In this document: one piece after another, positions 43,937-52,967 of the stretch
Layout: the number at the start of each line of letters is the position of its first letter
Position numbering within the stretch: position 1 is the stretch's first letter
Source: Rhodopirellula baltica SH 1
Lineage (GTDB): Bacteria > Planctomycetota > Planctomycetia > Pirellulales > Pirellulaceae
Length of the DNA stretch: 64,000 nt
Assembly (NCBI RefSeq): GCF_000196115.1
Contig: NC_005027.1
Location: 7,002,001 to 7,066,000, forward strand
Direction: 5' to 3'
The notes under the pieces: generated by a model
Told to the model about the DNA's origin: nothing
The model's input: only the letters and a program-made list of their open reading frames with translations
Database searches by the model: none
Translations under genes and position numbers: made by a program

Positions 43937-46285
43937 TCAGTCGATGTAAATGAATTCATTGAGTCCGAAGAGCGACTGACAAAAATCGGCCAGTGCTTCG
44001 ATCCGAGGATCACGCTCGTCTCGTTCGGTTCTCACGATCGATTGTGCTTCGATGAATTGCATGGATGCGTCGACTTCGGCGTCCGTTGGTCGACGTGCAA
44101 AGGACATCTCAAACGCGTCGGCGATGATTGGTTTCAGTTCTGCATCATCGGATGTCAACTCGCAGGATTGCTTTTTGATCAAGCGATTCGCAAAGTCGCT
44201 CGCCACAGTGCGAACGAAGCGATCGTTGAGAATCACCATGGCTTGAGGTGCCACGGTGGTGTTCTGACGGCGATCGCAACTGGTCATCAAATCCGGACGG
44301 TCGAATGCCTGGAACATCGGATAGGGAATCAGACGCTTGTGGAACATGTAGACACTTCGCCGCCGCGTGGTCGCATCATCGGGGGCGTCTTTGGGGTAAC
44401 CTTCCCCTTGGATGTTTCGGGCCAAGTTGGCTTCCGGAGCGATGTAAGGCTTGTACCCTGGGCCGCCCGCTTGCAGGTTGAGTGTATCGCTGACGGCGAG
44501 CATCGCGTCTCGCAACACCTCGACTTCCAACCGCTGCGGGTTCATCTTCCAAAGCAGTTCATTGCCGAGGTCGACGTCCAGTCCTCGTTCGTCAGATGCT
44601 TCGCGGGTGCTCGCCTGTTGCCACACGGCACTGCTGAGAATCTCACGGTGAAGAGTCTTGAGGCTCCAACCGCTGTCAACAAATGCTTTCGTCAAATACT
44701 CCAGCAATGGAGGGTGAGACGGCGCGTCGCCGTTGACACCAAAGTCGCTTGTCGTGTGAACGATGCCCTTTCCAAAGTGATGGTGCCAAACCCGATTGAC
44801 GATGACGCGAGCCAGCAACGCACCGCCGCCGCGGTCGGTGTCGGTGATCCAATCCGCTAATGCACGGCGTTGCAGCGTGCTCTTTGGCTCGCCGATTTCG
44901 TTGTAGGCTTCCTGGGCTTTTTCCCAGTAGTCATGGGCGTCTGCTCCGGATGAAAGCATTGCGGGAAAACCAATGTCGACTTCGATCTCTCGGTCATAGA
45001 AGTCGCTGCGTCGGAACAGCCAAGTGGTTTGACGTTCCTTGCCAAAGTCGCGGAAAAAGAATCCGTCTTTCCCGCTTGGCAACTTGTCGGACACGCGATC
45101 GCCGCTGTGGAAAACGCCCAGCAGTTGGTAGTACTCTTTCGCTGAGAAGGCGTCGTACTTGTGGTCGTGGCAACGGGCACAGGCGACCGTGATCCCCAGC
45201 ATGCCAGCACCCAACGTCGAGATCACGTCGTCCATCTCGTTGTAGCGGTTGGCGAGACGTTCACTTTCGAGAAACGAGTCAGGCAATTTGAAAGACGTGC
45301 CGGCAGTCAGGAAACCGGTGGCTGAAACAGCAGCGTCGTTGTCCGGTTCGATCTCGTCGCCTGCGATTTGCCAGCGTACGAATTGCTCGTAGGGCATGTC
45401 ATCGTTGAAGGCTTGAATCACAAAGTCGCGATAGTGATATGCATGCGGACGGTCTTGGTCGGCTTCTTGTCCGTCGCTGTCCGCGTAGCGAGCCACGTCC
45501 AACCAATGCCTTCCCCAACGTTCGCCGTAGCGAGTCGAGCTCAAAAGTTTGTCGACCAAATCTTGGACAGCCGTCTTCGGGTTCACCGAATGGGCTACAG
45601 CAAACTCCGATATCTGTTCTTGGGTTGGCGGTAGCCCGTTGAGGTCAAAATACAATCGCCGAATCAGCGTTCTCGCATCGGCGGGGGCCGCAGGACGGAT
45701 GCCAGCCTCATCCAATCGATGCTTGATGAACAAGTCGATCGGGGTTTGGGACCAGTTGTCATCGGAGGACCGTGAAGGCGGAGCGACATTTTGTAGTCGT
45801 TGAAATGCCCAGTGCGTTTTGGCTCGATCCATTTTGGGATCGATGACGTCGGCGTCGTCGGGCCAGTTCGCGCCTTGATCAATCCAAGCACGAAGCAGGG
45901 CGACTTGTTCGTCGGTCAAAGGTTCGGATCCTTCCGGTGGCATCAACGCGTTGTCTTTGCCGCCGGAGACCAATTCGATCAGCAGGCTGTCTTGGCTGTT
46001 GCCCGCGAGAATGACTTCGTCGCTGTCTCCTCCTTGGAACGCCTTGGCTTTGATTCCTAGATTCAGGCCGCCCTCTTCCGTTGTCCCAGCGTGGCACTCG
46101 AAGCAGTTGTCGCGAAAGATTGGTTGAATATCGCGAACAAAGTCGACGGGGCCGGATCGTTGTTGCTGATCGGAGTGGGGCGATTCCGCTTCGTCGGCCA
46201 GGCCAACGTTGCCTAGCAGCAAGAAACAAAATGCGACAAAAGGAGATCGAAAACCAAACGGAAAGATCATCGGATATTCCGTCAT
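43937..46285 (-). CDS. Planctomycete cytochrome C (PSCyt1)-DUF1549-DUF1553 protein
   Basis: About 782 residues from ATG 46285; the open frame upstream of it runs into the MITE and is not protein. A signal peptide (FVAFCFLLLGNVGLA) precedes the PSCyt1 domain with heme motif CFECH (DIQPIFRDNCFECHAGTTEEGG), then DUF1549 (WARHWLDVARYADSDGQE-type text and CARCHDHKYDAFS) and DUF1553 (ALLARVIVNRVWHHHFG; NPQRLEVEVLRDAML; PQAMVILNDRFVRTVASD). Two CxxCH motifs suggest covalent heme. It is probably periplasmic. The order PSCyt1-DUF1549-DUF1553 followed by DUF1501 is the usual planctomycete pair. Confidence 0.9.
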   Translation of the reverse strand: MTEYPMIFPFGFRSPFVAFCFLLLGNVGLADEAESPHSDQQQRSGPVDFVRDIQPIFRDNCFECHAGTTEEGGLNLGIKAKAFQGGDSDEVILAGNSQDSLLIELVSGGKDNALMPPEGSEPLTDEQVALLRAWIDQGANWPDDADVIDPKMDRAKTHWAFQRLQNVAPPSRSSDDNWSQTPIDLFIKHRLDEAGIRPAAPADARTLIRRLYFDLNGLPPTQEQISEFAVAHSVNPKTAVQDLVDKLLSSTRYGERWGRHWLDVARYADSDGQEADQDRPHAYHYRDFVIQAFNDDMPYEQFVRWQIAGDEIEPDNDAAVSATGFLTAGTSFKLPDSFLESERLANRYNEMDDVISTLGAGMLGITVACARCHDHKYDAFSAKEYYQLLGVFHSGDRVSDKLPSGKDGFFFRDFGKERQTTWLFRRSDFYDREIEVDIGFPAMLSSGADAHDYWEKAQEAYNEIGEPKSTLQRRALADWITDTDRGGGALLARVIVNRVWHHHFGKGIVHTTSDFGVNGDAPSHPPLLEYLTKAFVDSGWSLKTLHREILSSAVWQQASTREASDERGLDVDLGNELLWKMNPQRLEVEVLRDAMLAVSDTLNLQAGGPGYKPYIAPEANLARNIQGEGYPKDAPDDATTRRRSVYMFHKRLIPYPMFQAFDRPDLMTSCDRRQNTTVAPQAMVILNDRFVRTVASDFANRLIKKQSCELTSDDAELKPIIADAFEMSFARRPTDAEVDASMQFIEAQSIVRTERDERDPRIEALADFCQSLFGLNEFIYID

Positions 46286-46347
46286 GCGTGTTTGCCGAGG
46301 GGGAGGTGGTGGGTGGGAAGCTGGCACGCCATCACTGCTCAATGCGT

Positions 46348-46469
46348 TAGCAGGCTGTTGATTTATTGAGCCGCACCGCGTTAGCGGCGGTTGATTAGAC
46401 GCCAACCGGGGCTAACGCCCAACGGCTAATGATTGTCATTCGGTATGCGACTAAATCAACAGCCTGTTA
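46348..46469. mobile_element. 122-bp MITE-like element, copy 2
   Basis: Nearly identical to copy 1 (42279-42400), with the same length and orientation. The left arm at 46348-46365 is identical and the right arm at 46452-46469 has one change (CCTGTTA for CCTGCTA). Internal differences are few (CACCGCG for CACCACG, GGTATGCG for GGTATACG). It lies 62 bases upstream of the PSCyt1-DUF1549 start, so it may sit in or replace that promoter. Confidence 0.88.
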
Positions 46470-46624
46470 GGCGTCGAGTGGAGTGTCAATGGCGGTCTGG
46501 TCCACCGTGGTGGATTGTTATGGTGCCGGTGCGAGGTTTAAGGATAAACGATCGGGATCTCGTAACCATTCGCAGACGCGCAAATCACTTTCGATTTTTC
46601 GTTGTGCCGGGCGCTCTCGGAAAC

Positions 46625-47875
46625 TCACGTCGCGTGGTTTTGACGTCGGTATTCGCCGGGAGTGGTTCCGAAATGCTGGCGGAAGGCTTGCGACAAAGAC
46701 GCCCCCGTCGCGAAGCCGGATTCATACGCGATTGTTGAAATGGGTTTGTCTGAATCCAGCAGCAGGCGAGCGACGTGAGACATGCGAACCCGACGGATTT
46801 CTTCCGCGGGACTGCGATTCAGTTCCGCTCGAAAACGCTGTTCCAGACGTCTCCGAGAAATGGGGAACTCGTTCAGCAAATCAGTGACGGTGATGCCATC
46901 GCGAGCCTTGTCGCGAATGTAACGCAGAATCTCCGCGATTTCGTTGTCTGGTATGGCAAGAATATCGGTGGAGTGCCGGCCTCGCACCTGAAGCGGAGGA
47001 ATCAGCCTTTCGCGTTTCGGGGTGGCACTCCCGCTCATCATTTTCGCGAGCATCCGTGAAGCCGTTTCGCCGATCTGGTGGCTGGCCAGTTCGACCGCCG
47101 AGATTTGGGGCGTGGCGACATTGCATAGCAGTTCATCGTCGTCCCCAGACAACACCGACAATTCGTCGGGGATTCGGATCGAGTCGGCCGAACAAATTTC
47201 GACCAGTTGTCTGGCTGGGTAAGGATCGGCGGCGAAGATCCCGAGCGGACGCGGAAGAGTGGACAGCCATCGACGCACGTTGGAATAGTTCGTCAACCAA
47301 CCGGCGCTGTCGTCGTGGGGTGCTTCGTACATGGCGCACTCGTACCCGCCCTCAGTCACGGCATGGACGAAGGCCGCGGATCGAACGTCCGAGTAACGGC
47401 CAATCGGAGGCGCGTAGCAGGCGAAGTGAGTCAGGCCTCGTTCGCGAAGATGTTCAAAGGCCATCTTGGCACGAGCCGCGTCATCGGTGGCGACGCGAGC
47501 GAACCAATCGCACTTGGGGATCATGATCCCGACATCTACCACCGGTAGGTTCAGACTTTTGACGTGGCGGACCGAAGAGGCGGTTCGCAATGAAGCGATG
47601 ATGCCGTCACCATTCCAGACTTTTGGTAGGCGCAGGCGGCCTTGCGAGTCACGCGGTGAAATCAGAACCGTCCAATCGCTCGAGTGACCAAATCGACAGA
47701 TGGCTTCGACAACATTGCGACCCCAGGAATCGTCGGTCTCAACAAGGATGCCAACATGTCGCGGTCGTGGAGTGGTTGTCACGGGGCGAGATCCCAAGGG
47801 CGGTCCGAGGTTTTTTTGATGCGCATTAGCGTAGCAGAAGTGCGTATCTGCGCAGGGGCGGAAAGGGGATCTCAT
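46625..47875 (-). CDS. XylR-like transcription regulator (LacI-type sensor, AraC HTH)
   Basis: A 416-residue protein. The N-terminal sugar-binding LacI-like domain (about residues 38-290) includes RHVGILVETDDSWGRNVVEA, GIFAADPYPARQLVEICSAD and DELSVLSGDDDELLCNVATP. The C-terminal AraC domain (about residues 315-410) shows NEFPISRRRLEQRFRAELNR and ISTIAYESGFATGASLSQAF. This matches XylR of the AraC class, which senses a sugar and activates catabolic genes. ATG 47875 adds about 30 non-homologous residues, and GTG 47782 is a likely alternative. It diverges from the dehydrogenase gene and lies next to the sulfatase operon, so it probably controls one or both. Confidence 0.85.
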   Translation of the reverse strand: MRSPFRPCADTHFCYANAHQKNLGPPLGSRPVTTTPRPRHVGILVETDDSWGRNVVEAICRFGHSSDWTVLISPRDSQGRLRLPKVWNGDGIIASLRTASSVRHVKSLNLPVVDVGIMIPKCDWFARVATDDAARAKMAFEHLRERGLTHFACYAPPIGRYSDVRSAAFVHAVTEGGYECAMYEAPHDDSAGWLTNYSNVRRWLSTLPRPLGIFAADPYPARQLVEICSADSIRIPDELSVLSGDDDELLCNVATPQISAVELASHQIGETASRMLAKMMSGSATPKRERLIPPLQVRGRHSTDILAIPDNEIAEILRYIRDKARDGITVTDLLNEFPISRRRLEQRFRAELNRSPAEEIRRVRMSHVARLLLDSDKPISTIAYESGFATGASLSQAFRQHFGTTPGEYRRQNHAT

Positions 47876-47991
47876 CTACAATTCACTCCGGTCCGCTGTA
47901 TCGCTGCGTGAGCACTCGATCAATCATTCACCAAGAGTTGTCCTGCCCACGGTGGGACCCAACCTCAAACAACGCCGAGAGAAAGAAATCC

Positions 47992-48891
47992 ATGACGACT
48001 GCCACGAAGATTGCTGTGATTGGCTTGGGGGCGATGGGTTATGGCATGGCCAAGTCCTGTTTGAGGGCCGGACACGAGGTGTGGGGGGCAGATATTTCTC
48101 CAAATCCGGTCGAACGATTTCGCGCCGATGGTGGCCAGCCCGGCGATATCCAGGATGTCGCGAAGACGCTGGACATCGTGGTTGTTTCAGTCCTCAATGC
48201 GGATCAGACATCTGCGGTGTTGTTCGGCCCGGACGGAGTCGCATGTTCGATGAAGAAGGGCAGCGTCGTGATCGCCTGCGCGACCGTGGCTCCTGACTTT
48301 GCACGTGAAATGGCCAGCCGGTGCAATGAACGCGGCTTGCACTACTTGGATGCTCCGATTTCGGGTGGCGCTGCCAAGTCGGCCAAGGGACAACTTTCGA
48401 TCATGGCGGCGGGCTCGGATGAGGCGTTCGAGGTGGCGAGTCCGGCGCTCGACGCGATGGCCGAAATCGTCTTTCGGTTGGGGGACGTCGGTGCTGGATC
48501 GGCCATGAAAGCGGTCAATCAATTGCTCGCGGGCGTGCACATCGCCGTGATGGCCGAAGCGATGACGTTTGGCATGACCCAGGGCGTGTCACCGGAAAAA
48601 TTCCTGGAAGTGATCCCGCAATGCGCTGGGACCAGTTGGATGCTCGAGAACCGTGGCCCGCACATCGCCGCCGGCGACTACACGCCGCTGAGCCAAGTGA
48701 ACATTTGGCCCAAGGATCTGGGCATCGTTTTGGACATCGCTCGCGACGCGAAGTTTTCCGCTCCGCTGACCGCTGCGGCGCTGCAGCAATTCCTGGCCGC
48801 CGCAGGAATGGGATTGGGCGGTGAAGACGATGCGGCCGTTGCGAAGGTCTACGCTCGCAACGCGAGCCTTAACCTGCCGGGCGAGGAATGA
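47992..48891 (+). CDS. 3-hydroxyisobutyrate/L-threonate dehydrogenase-like oxidoreductase (LtnD type)
   Basis: A 299-residue protein from ATG 47992; GAGAGAAAG lies upstream. The N-terminal Rossmann domain reads KIAVIGLGAMGYGMAKSCL (GxGxxG). The beta-hydroxyacid dehydrogenase substrate motif is LDAPISGGAAKSAKGQL (about residue 118), and the catalytic Lys is in GSAMKAVNQLLAGVHIAVMAE (about residue 170). WPKDLGIVLDIARD near residue 240 is typical of LtnD-like members. It probably oxidises a sugar acid with NAD. Its promoter is shared with the XylR-like regulator, so the substrate may come from polysaccharide breakdown by the neighbouring operon. Confidence 0.87.
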   Translation: MTTATKIAVIGLGAMGYGMAKSCLRAGHEVWGADISPNPVERFRADGGQPGDIQDVAKTLDIVVVSVLNADQTSAVLFGPDGVACSMKKGSVVIACATVAPDFAREMASRCNERGLHYLDAPISGGAAKSAKGQLSIMAAGSDEAFEVASPALDAMAEIVFRLGDVGAGSAMKAVNQLLAGVHIAVMAEAMTFGMTQGVSPEKFLEVIPQCAGTSWMLENRGPHIAAGDYTPLSQVNIWPKDLGIVLDIARDAKFSAPLTAAALQQFLAAAGMGLGGEDDAAVAKVYARNASLNLPGEE

Positions 48892-49237
48892 CCCAAGCGG
48901 TTGTGCCGTTTCAAGGCGTAGGATGGGCACTCTTGCCCGTCAGAGTGGCCAGGGCCACCCATCACAACCCGACGCGTGAGTTTTGAAGTTGCGCTTTTGG
49001 ATCGGTTTTGTTGGCCAAAGGCCTTCATTATCGTAGCCTGGGGCATCGCCCCAGGAATCGAGAGCGAAGGGAAATGAGTTGGCCAACGGCCAACATCAGC
49101 CCACACGTTTTGGATTGAATTTGGCCGTTGGCCAAAATGGGGCCGTGTTCTTCTAGCCCAGGGGCGTTGCCCACTGGCTATGTTGAAGAAGGCCGTTGGC
49201 CATTCAACGAAAAAACGCAACTTCAAAACGCGTGAGC
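48892..49237. repeat. Intergenic region with 248-bp nested inverted repeat
   Basis: Outer arms TTTTGAAGTTGCG (48981-48993) and CGCAACTTCAAAA (49216-49228) bracket several small palindromes: TTGGCCAACGGCCAA-type units (repeated four times in both directions) and GGGGCATCGCCCC. The whole can fold into one branched hairpin. Its right arm ends 9 bases from the stop of the DUF6786 gene, so it may also end that operon. It is probably a MITE-like or REP-type element; no gene is present. Confidence 0.75.
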
Positions 49238-50479
49238 TTAGAAAGCCGCTTTGATTTCTTTTAGCGTCACGCCAAGCAGTTGTTGAGCAAGTGGCTCGAG
49301 TTCCGCTTCGGTGCCGTGAATGTGGAACGTTCTCTGCACGTGTTTCATCGTGCTGCCGGGTTGCAACGCCGCGGCGGGCGAGGATGTTTCTAATTCGTAG
49401 AACGGACCCAACGGCGGCTTGTTAGGCTCGGGCGAACCATCGTTGTAAGAGTTGATGACATCGCCGGCGTAAGGTTGGTCTTGCAGTTCCCACATGGAAT
49501 TGACGTATCCATTCGGAGAGTCCTGAACGTTGTAGGTGACGATGTTCAGCACTTTTCCTGCGGCATCGTAACTGCCGGCGATTCCTTTGGATCGTTCCGC
49601 GGAGATGCCGATTTTTCCTCGGCGAGTTCCATCGCCCCGGAAGAACAGTTCTTGATCTTCCACGCGCAGGTAGTCGGGCGGGACCTCTCCAAAGTACGCG
49701 TCGTTGACTTTCGGGCCGAGCGATTCTTCATCGCCAGGGCGAAACGGAATGACGACGGTTGTTTCGGGCGAAGGGTTGTACATGCCGAGGATCCAAATCG
49801 AGAGCAAACCGGTATCGCTCTTCCAGGGATTCTTGCCGGTGTTGGTGATTCGATTGTCGGTTTCATAACCGACGACCCGCAGGTCCTCACCAAACTCGAC
49901 CTGCAACTGATCCGCTGCTTCTTCTGGGCTGAGCAGCTTGATGGTGCGCTCGATCCCGATGTCGAACTTGGTGCCACTGTGATTGGTCAGTTTCGCCGAG
50001 TGTTGGAATTTGGCGGAGACGTCTGTTTGCTCGACCAGTTCGTAGGTCTCAGTGTCGATCGCAGGGGGCGTCGTCCAGTCCGAGAACTCGAATTGGGTGC
50101 CTGGTTCAAAAAACAATCCGTATTGTCCGCCTTCGGGACCGAGCCAGAAACGTTCTTCGCCGCCGAAGATGTAGATGTGTTCTTCGAGTTTGCCCTGTCG
50201 TTCGTCTTCGGAAAGGAAGCCTTGTTCGATGACCGGGCGATTGATCCATCCAAAGCTTGGGCCGGCTTTGCGATCAAACGTGCTGGTCATCACGCGTGCT
50301 TGGTAGGCCGGTGCGACAGCGATCGCCGCATCCGCCCGGTGCAGCACAACGACGTCGGTATGATTCTGCATGAACGCCAAGTCTTCGGCGAATCCGTCGA
50401 CCGCGACGGCTGGGGCGGAATGCAAACTCATGACGGTTCCCATCAATCCAGCGAGCACTGTGAAGGTGATTTTCTGCAT
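49238..50479 (-). CDS. DUF6786-like exported protein
   Basis: A 413-residue protein from ATG 50479, which starts the signal peptide (ITFTVLAGLMGTVMSLHSAPAVAV). The mature part is beta-rich: SFGWINRPVIEQGFLSEDE, EHIYIFGGEERFWLGPEGGQ, FDIGIERTIKLLS and YVNSMWELQDQPYAGDVINSYN. It resembles galactose-mutarotase-like DUF6786 proteins found in planctomycete and Bacteroidetes polysaccharide clusters. A role in handling sugar or an exported lyase-like function is inferred only. It is the last gene of the ten-gene sulfatase operon; 1 base separates it from the GH gene. Confidence 0.75.
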   Translation of the reverse strand: MQKITFTVLAGLMGTVMSLHSAPAVAVDGFAEDLAFMQNHTDVVVLHRADAAIAVAPAYQARVMTSTFDRKAGPSFGWINRPVIEQGFLSEDERQGKLEEHIYIFGGEERFWLGPEGGQYGLFFEPGTQFEFSDWTTPPAIDTETYELVEQTDVSAKFQHSAKLTNHSGTKFDIGIERTIKLLSPEEAADQLQVEFGEDLRVVGYETDNRITNTGKNPWKSDTGLLSIWILGMYNPSPETTVVIPFRPGDEESLGPKVNDAYFGEVPPDYLRVEDQELFFRGDGTRRGKIGISAERSKGIAGSYDAAGKVLNIVTYNVQDSPNGYVNSMWELQDQPYAGDVINSYNDGSPEPNKPPLGPFYELETSSPAAALQPGSTMKHVQRTFHIHGTEAELEPLAQQLLGVTLKEIKAAF

Positions 50480-50480
50480 C

Positions 50481-51470
50481 TCAGTCTTTCTCCGTGACAT
50501 CGAACCGTTGAATGCAAGGCAGCCGACCGCTTTGCTTGCGTTGAGGCGTTCCAATTTCGACACCCCACTTCGGGAGTTTGCCTTCACCACTTTGAGTGAA
50601 TGCCTCTGGCCGAAACGCACCGCCAGCCCAGGGGCCGTTCTTGACGTTGTGAGTTTTGGTGAAGTGGATTCCGTCTTCCGCATACAGGATTGAATTGGTG
50701 ATCGCTTTTGGGCCTGTCGTGCCGATCATGGCTGCCACGCCTTTGCCTTGAGGCCACACCAAAACCTCGTGGTTGCCTGGGATGACAGGGTTCGACTCAT
50801 GTCGCACATAGGGGCCCTCTGGTTTGTCAGCGATCGCCAATCCCATTTGAGTTTGTCCAGGACCTTTGCCCAGTTGGCGGCCTTTGTAGTAGAACCAAAT
50901 CTTTCCTTCTCGGACGATCAAGCAAGCGTCGTCGACAAGGTGGCTGTCGAAATCAGCAGCGTTGGGGCTGTTCGAAAGAGCTGGGTTGGTGGCCAGTCGT
51001 TCCCAAGGGCCGTCGGGTGAATCCGAAACCGCGATGCCGATTTTGGAGTCGGGTTGAAACCCCTTGCCGTACTTCTTGGACGTCCCCGTGTAAAACAGCC
51101 AATAGCGTCCTTCAGCGACCAGGATATTCGGAGTGAAGACGCTGGTTCCCTCCCAACTGCCGGGTTCGCCTTTGTCCAGTGCCATGCCTTTCTCGGTCCA
51201 CTGGTGGCCGTCCTTCGAAGTCGCGTACCAAACGGTGGCATCGTATCCCGGCGAGATCTTTCCTTTCGAATACCACACGTAGTAGAGATCGCCGACTCGA
51301 ATGATGTCGCTGGGGTCTCGACGCATGACACCGGGCTGGGCACCAATGCCTTCGAGTTCTGAATGCATGACAACCACGGTGGGTACAGCGACGGCATCGT
51401 CCGCGTAGGTTGGGACCGCCAGCAGTGTGAGGATGGCGAGTGACAGAAGTATTTGCATGTTGGTTTTCAC
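50481..51470 (-). CDS. GH43/GH117-like five-bladed beta-propeller glycoside hydrolase
   Basis: A 329-residue protein with signal peptide (ILLSLAILTLLAVPTYADD). Motifs: GVMRRDPSDIIRVGDLYYVW near residue 50 (an early Asp near the first blade, as in clan GH-F/J type propellers), EGTSVFTPNILVAEGRYWLF, IGIAVSDSPDGPWERLATNP and FDSHLVDDACLIVREGKIWF. The RRDPS...YYVWYSKG pattern is close to GH117 (alpha-1,3-L-neoagarooligosaccharide hydrolases), but I cannot assign it with certainty; GH43 is the alternative. Substrate: a galactan-type algal sugar is possible. Spacing to the sulfatase upstream is 51 bases. Confidence 0.68.
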   Translation of the reverse strand: MKTNMQILLSLAILTLLAVPTYADDAVAVPTVVVMHSELEGIGAQPGVMRRDPSDIIRVGDLYYVWYSKGKISPGYDATVWYATSKDGHQWTEKGMALDKGEPGSWEGTSVFTPNILVAEGRYWLFYTGTSKKYGKGFQPDSKIGIAVSDSPDGPWERLATNPALSNSPNAADFDSHLVDDACLIVREGKIWFYYKGRQLGKGPGQTQMGLAIADKPEGPYVRHESNPVIPGNHEVLVWPQGKGVAAMIGTTGPKAITNSILYAEDGIHFTKTHNVKNGPWAGGAFRPEAFTQSGEGKLPKWGVEIGTPQRKQSGRLPCIQRFDVTEKD

Positions 51471-51521
51471 GATGGTTTCTTCGAGAGACGTCTTTGGTTT
51501 GCGAGAGCGAGATGGAAAGGG

Positions 51522-52958
51522 TCAACGTTCCTGAGGGTTCGATAAACGGATGGGATATTGGTCCGTTCCGATGGTTTGAACGTCGCCGAGTTCCGTTCGG
51601 ATGAGTTCCGCTTGCTCGTTCAAGCGAGCAACAATTTCGGGATGACGATCGGCAACGTTCTTCTTCTCGCCCAGGTCTCGGTCGAGATTGAACAGCCTCA
51701 TCTCATTCAGCGTCACGAAGCCCTTCGTCTTGTCAGGCTTCTTGGACCAAAACGGTTGGTCGTCCGTCGTGCGTGGCAAGTGCAGTTTCCACTTGCCTTC
51801 GCGGACGGCCTGCAGGTTGGTTCCGTTGTAGTAGTAGAGGAATTGGTGGGGTGATTCGGAGGTCTGGCCAAGGAGCACCGGGAGAATGCTCTTGCCATCG
51901 ATCTGGCGATCGTCGGGGATCGGGACTCCAGCGAGTTCACAAAAAAGCGGAAGCAGATCCATGCTCGTCAGCGTGACGTCGGAGACTTGGTTGGGGGCGA
52001 TTTTGCTTGTCCAGCGGAACATCCCCGGGACGCGGTGCCCGCCTTCCATCGTGCAGTACTTGCCACCGCTCAGTTCGCCGCTGGATCCGTTGCGGGTGGG
52101 GCCGTTGTCCGATGTGAAGATGACGAGCGTGTTTTCATCAAGGCCAGCGTCACGGATTGTTTGCATGATCCGCCCCGTGCTGTGATCGAGTTCTTTGATG
52201 AAGTCGCCGTACTTTCCTTTTTCAGATGTGCCGACAAAGTCCGGGCTGGGTTTGAGCGGATTGTGCACAATGTGGTGCGAGACATAAATGAAAAACGGGT
52301 CGTCTTTCTGACGCTCGATGAAATCGATCACTTCATCGGTGTAGCGTTTTGTCAGCTCCTCACAGGCAACGTTCTTCTGTTCGACTTGTTTTCCTCGATA
52401 AAGCGTGTTGTGATTCTTGCCTCGCCGAGGCTCGTAGTTGCTGGGGATTCCAAGGTATTCATCAAACCCGGCATCGAGAGGATGGGAGCCTTCGAGTTCC
52501 ATGCCCAGATGCCACTTGCCGACCATCAAGGAACGGTACCCGGCGGGGCCGAGCAGTTCGGGGATGGTGATTTCGTCCGGGGCGAAACCGTAGTCTTTGT
52601 ACTTCGCCACGTTTTCGTTTCGGGCGACCGGCATGCCGCATCGCATCGGGTAGCGGCCCGTTAACAACGCGGCCCGCGAAGGGCTGCAAACATTCGCAGG
52701 GACGAAGAAGTCCTTGCTGCGAAACCCTTCGGCGGCCAATTGATCGAGGTGCGGTGTTTTCACGCCCGATGAATCGTAGCAACTGATGTCACCGTAACCG
52801 AGATCATCGGCGAAGATGAGGACGAAGTTGGGTGGTCTGTCAGCGGCTGCGATGGAGGAACCAACCTGCCAAGACATGACAAAGGTCATCAGCAGACAGA
52901 TCAAAAAACAGCTTTGGCGCCGCTGGTTCGGAACACCGGATCGGACAAAGGTGGGCAT
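51522..52958 (-). CDS. Type I sulfatase (S1), single domain
   Basis: A 478-residue exported sulfatase with signal peptide (CFLICLLMTFVMSWQVGSSI). Active-site signature NVCSPSRAALLTGRYP (formylglycine Cys-x-Pro-x-Arg near residue 92), N-terminal metal-site FADDLGYGDISCYDS, and a second metal region FIYVSHHIVHNPLKPSP and LVIFTSDNGPTRNG. Conversion of the Cys to formylglycine needs a separate maturase not in this window. It probably removes sulfate from a sulfated glycan. It lies 9 bases after the tandem sulfatase gene. Confidence 0.93.
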   Translation of the reverse strand: MPTFVRSGVPNQRRQSCFLICLLMTFVMSWQVGSSIAAADRPPNFVLIFADDLGYGDISCYDSSGVKTPHLDQLAAEGFRSKDFFVPANVCSPSRAALLTGRYPMRCGMPVARNENVAKYKDYGFAPDEITIPELLGPAGYRSLMVGKWHLGMELEGSHPLDAGFDEYLGIPSNYEPRRGKNHNTLYRGKQVEQKNVACEELTKRYTDEVIDFIERQKDDPFFIYVSHHIVHNPLKPSPDFVGTSEKGKYGDFIKELDHSTGRIMQTIRDAGLDENTLVIFTSDNGPTRNGSSGELSGGKYCTMEGGHRVPGMFRWTSKIAPNQVSDVTLTSMDLLPLFCELAGVPIPDDRQIDGKSILPVLLGQTSESPHQFLYYYNGTNLQAVREGKWKLHLPRTTDDQPFWSKKPDKTKGFVTLNEMRLFNLDRDLGEKKNVADRHPEIVARLNEQAELIRTELGDVQTIGTDQYPIRLSNPQER

Positions 52959-52967
52959 CGTGTATTC

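Noticed and set aside
44042-44860. 272-codon frame opposite the PSCyt1-DUF1553 gene
   Set aside because: Antisense shadow of a conserved DUF1553 region with no independent support.
46286-46405. Upstream extension of the PSCyt1-DUF1549 ORF
   Set aside because: These codons read into the 122-bp MITE-like element. The same peptide text occurs antisense in copy 1 (42279-42400), so it is repeat sequence, not protein.
49475-50497. 340-codon open frame opposite the DUF6786-like gene
   Set aside because: Same reasoning: fully antisense to a signal-peptide-bearing gene in an overlapping operon, and no recognisable domain.
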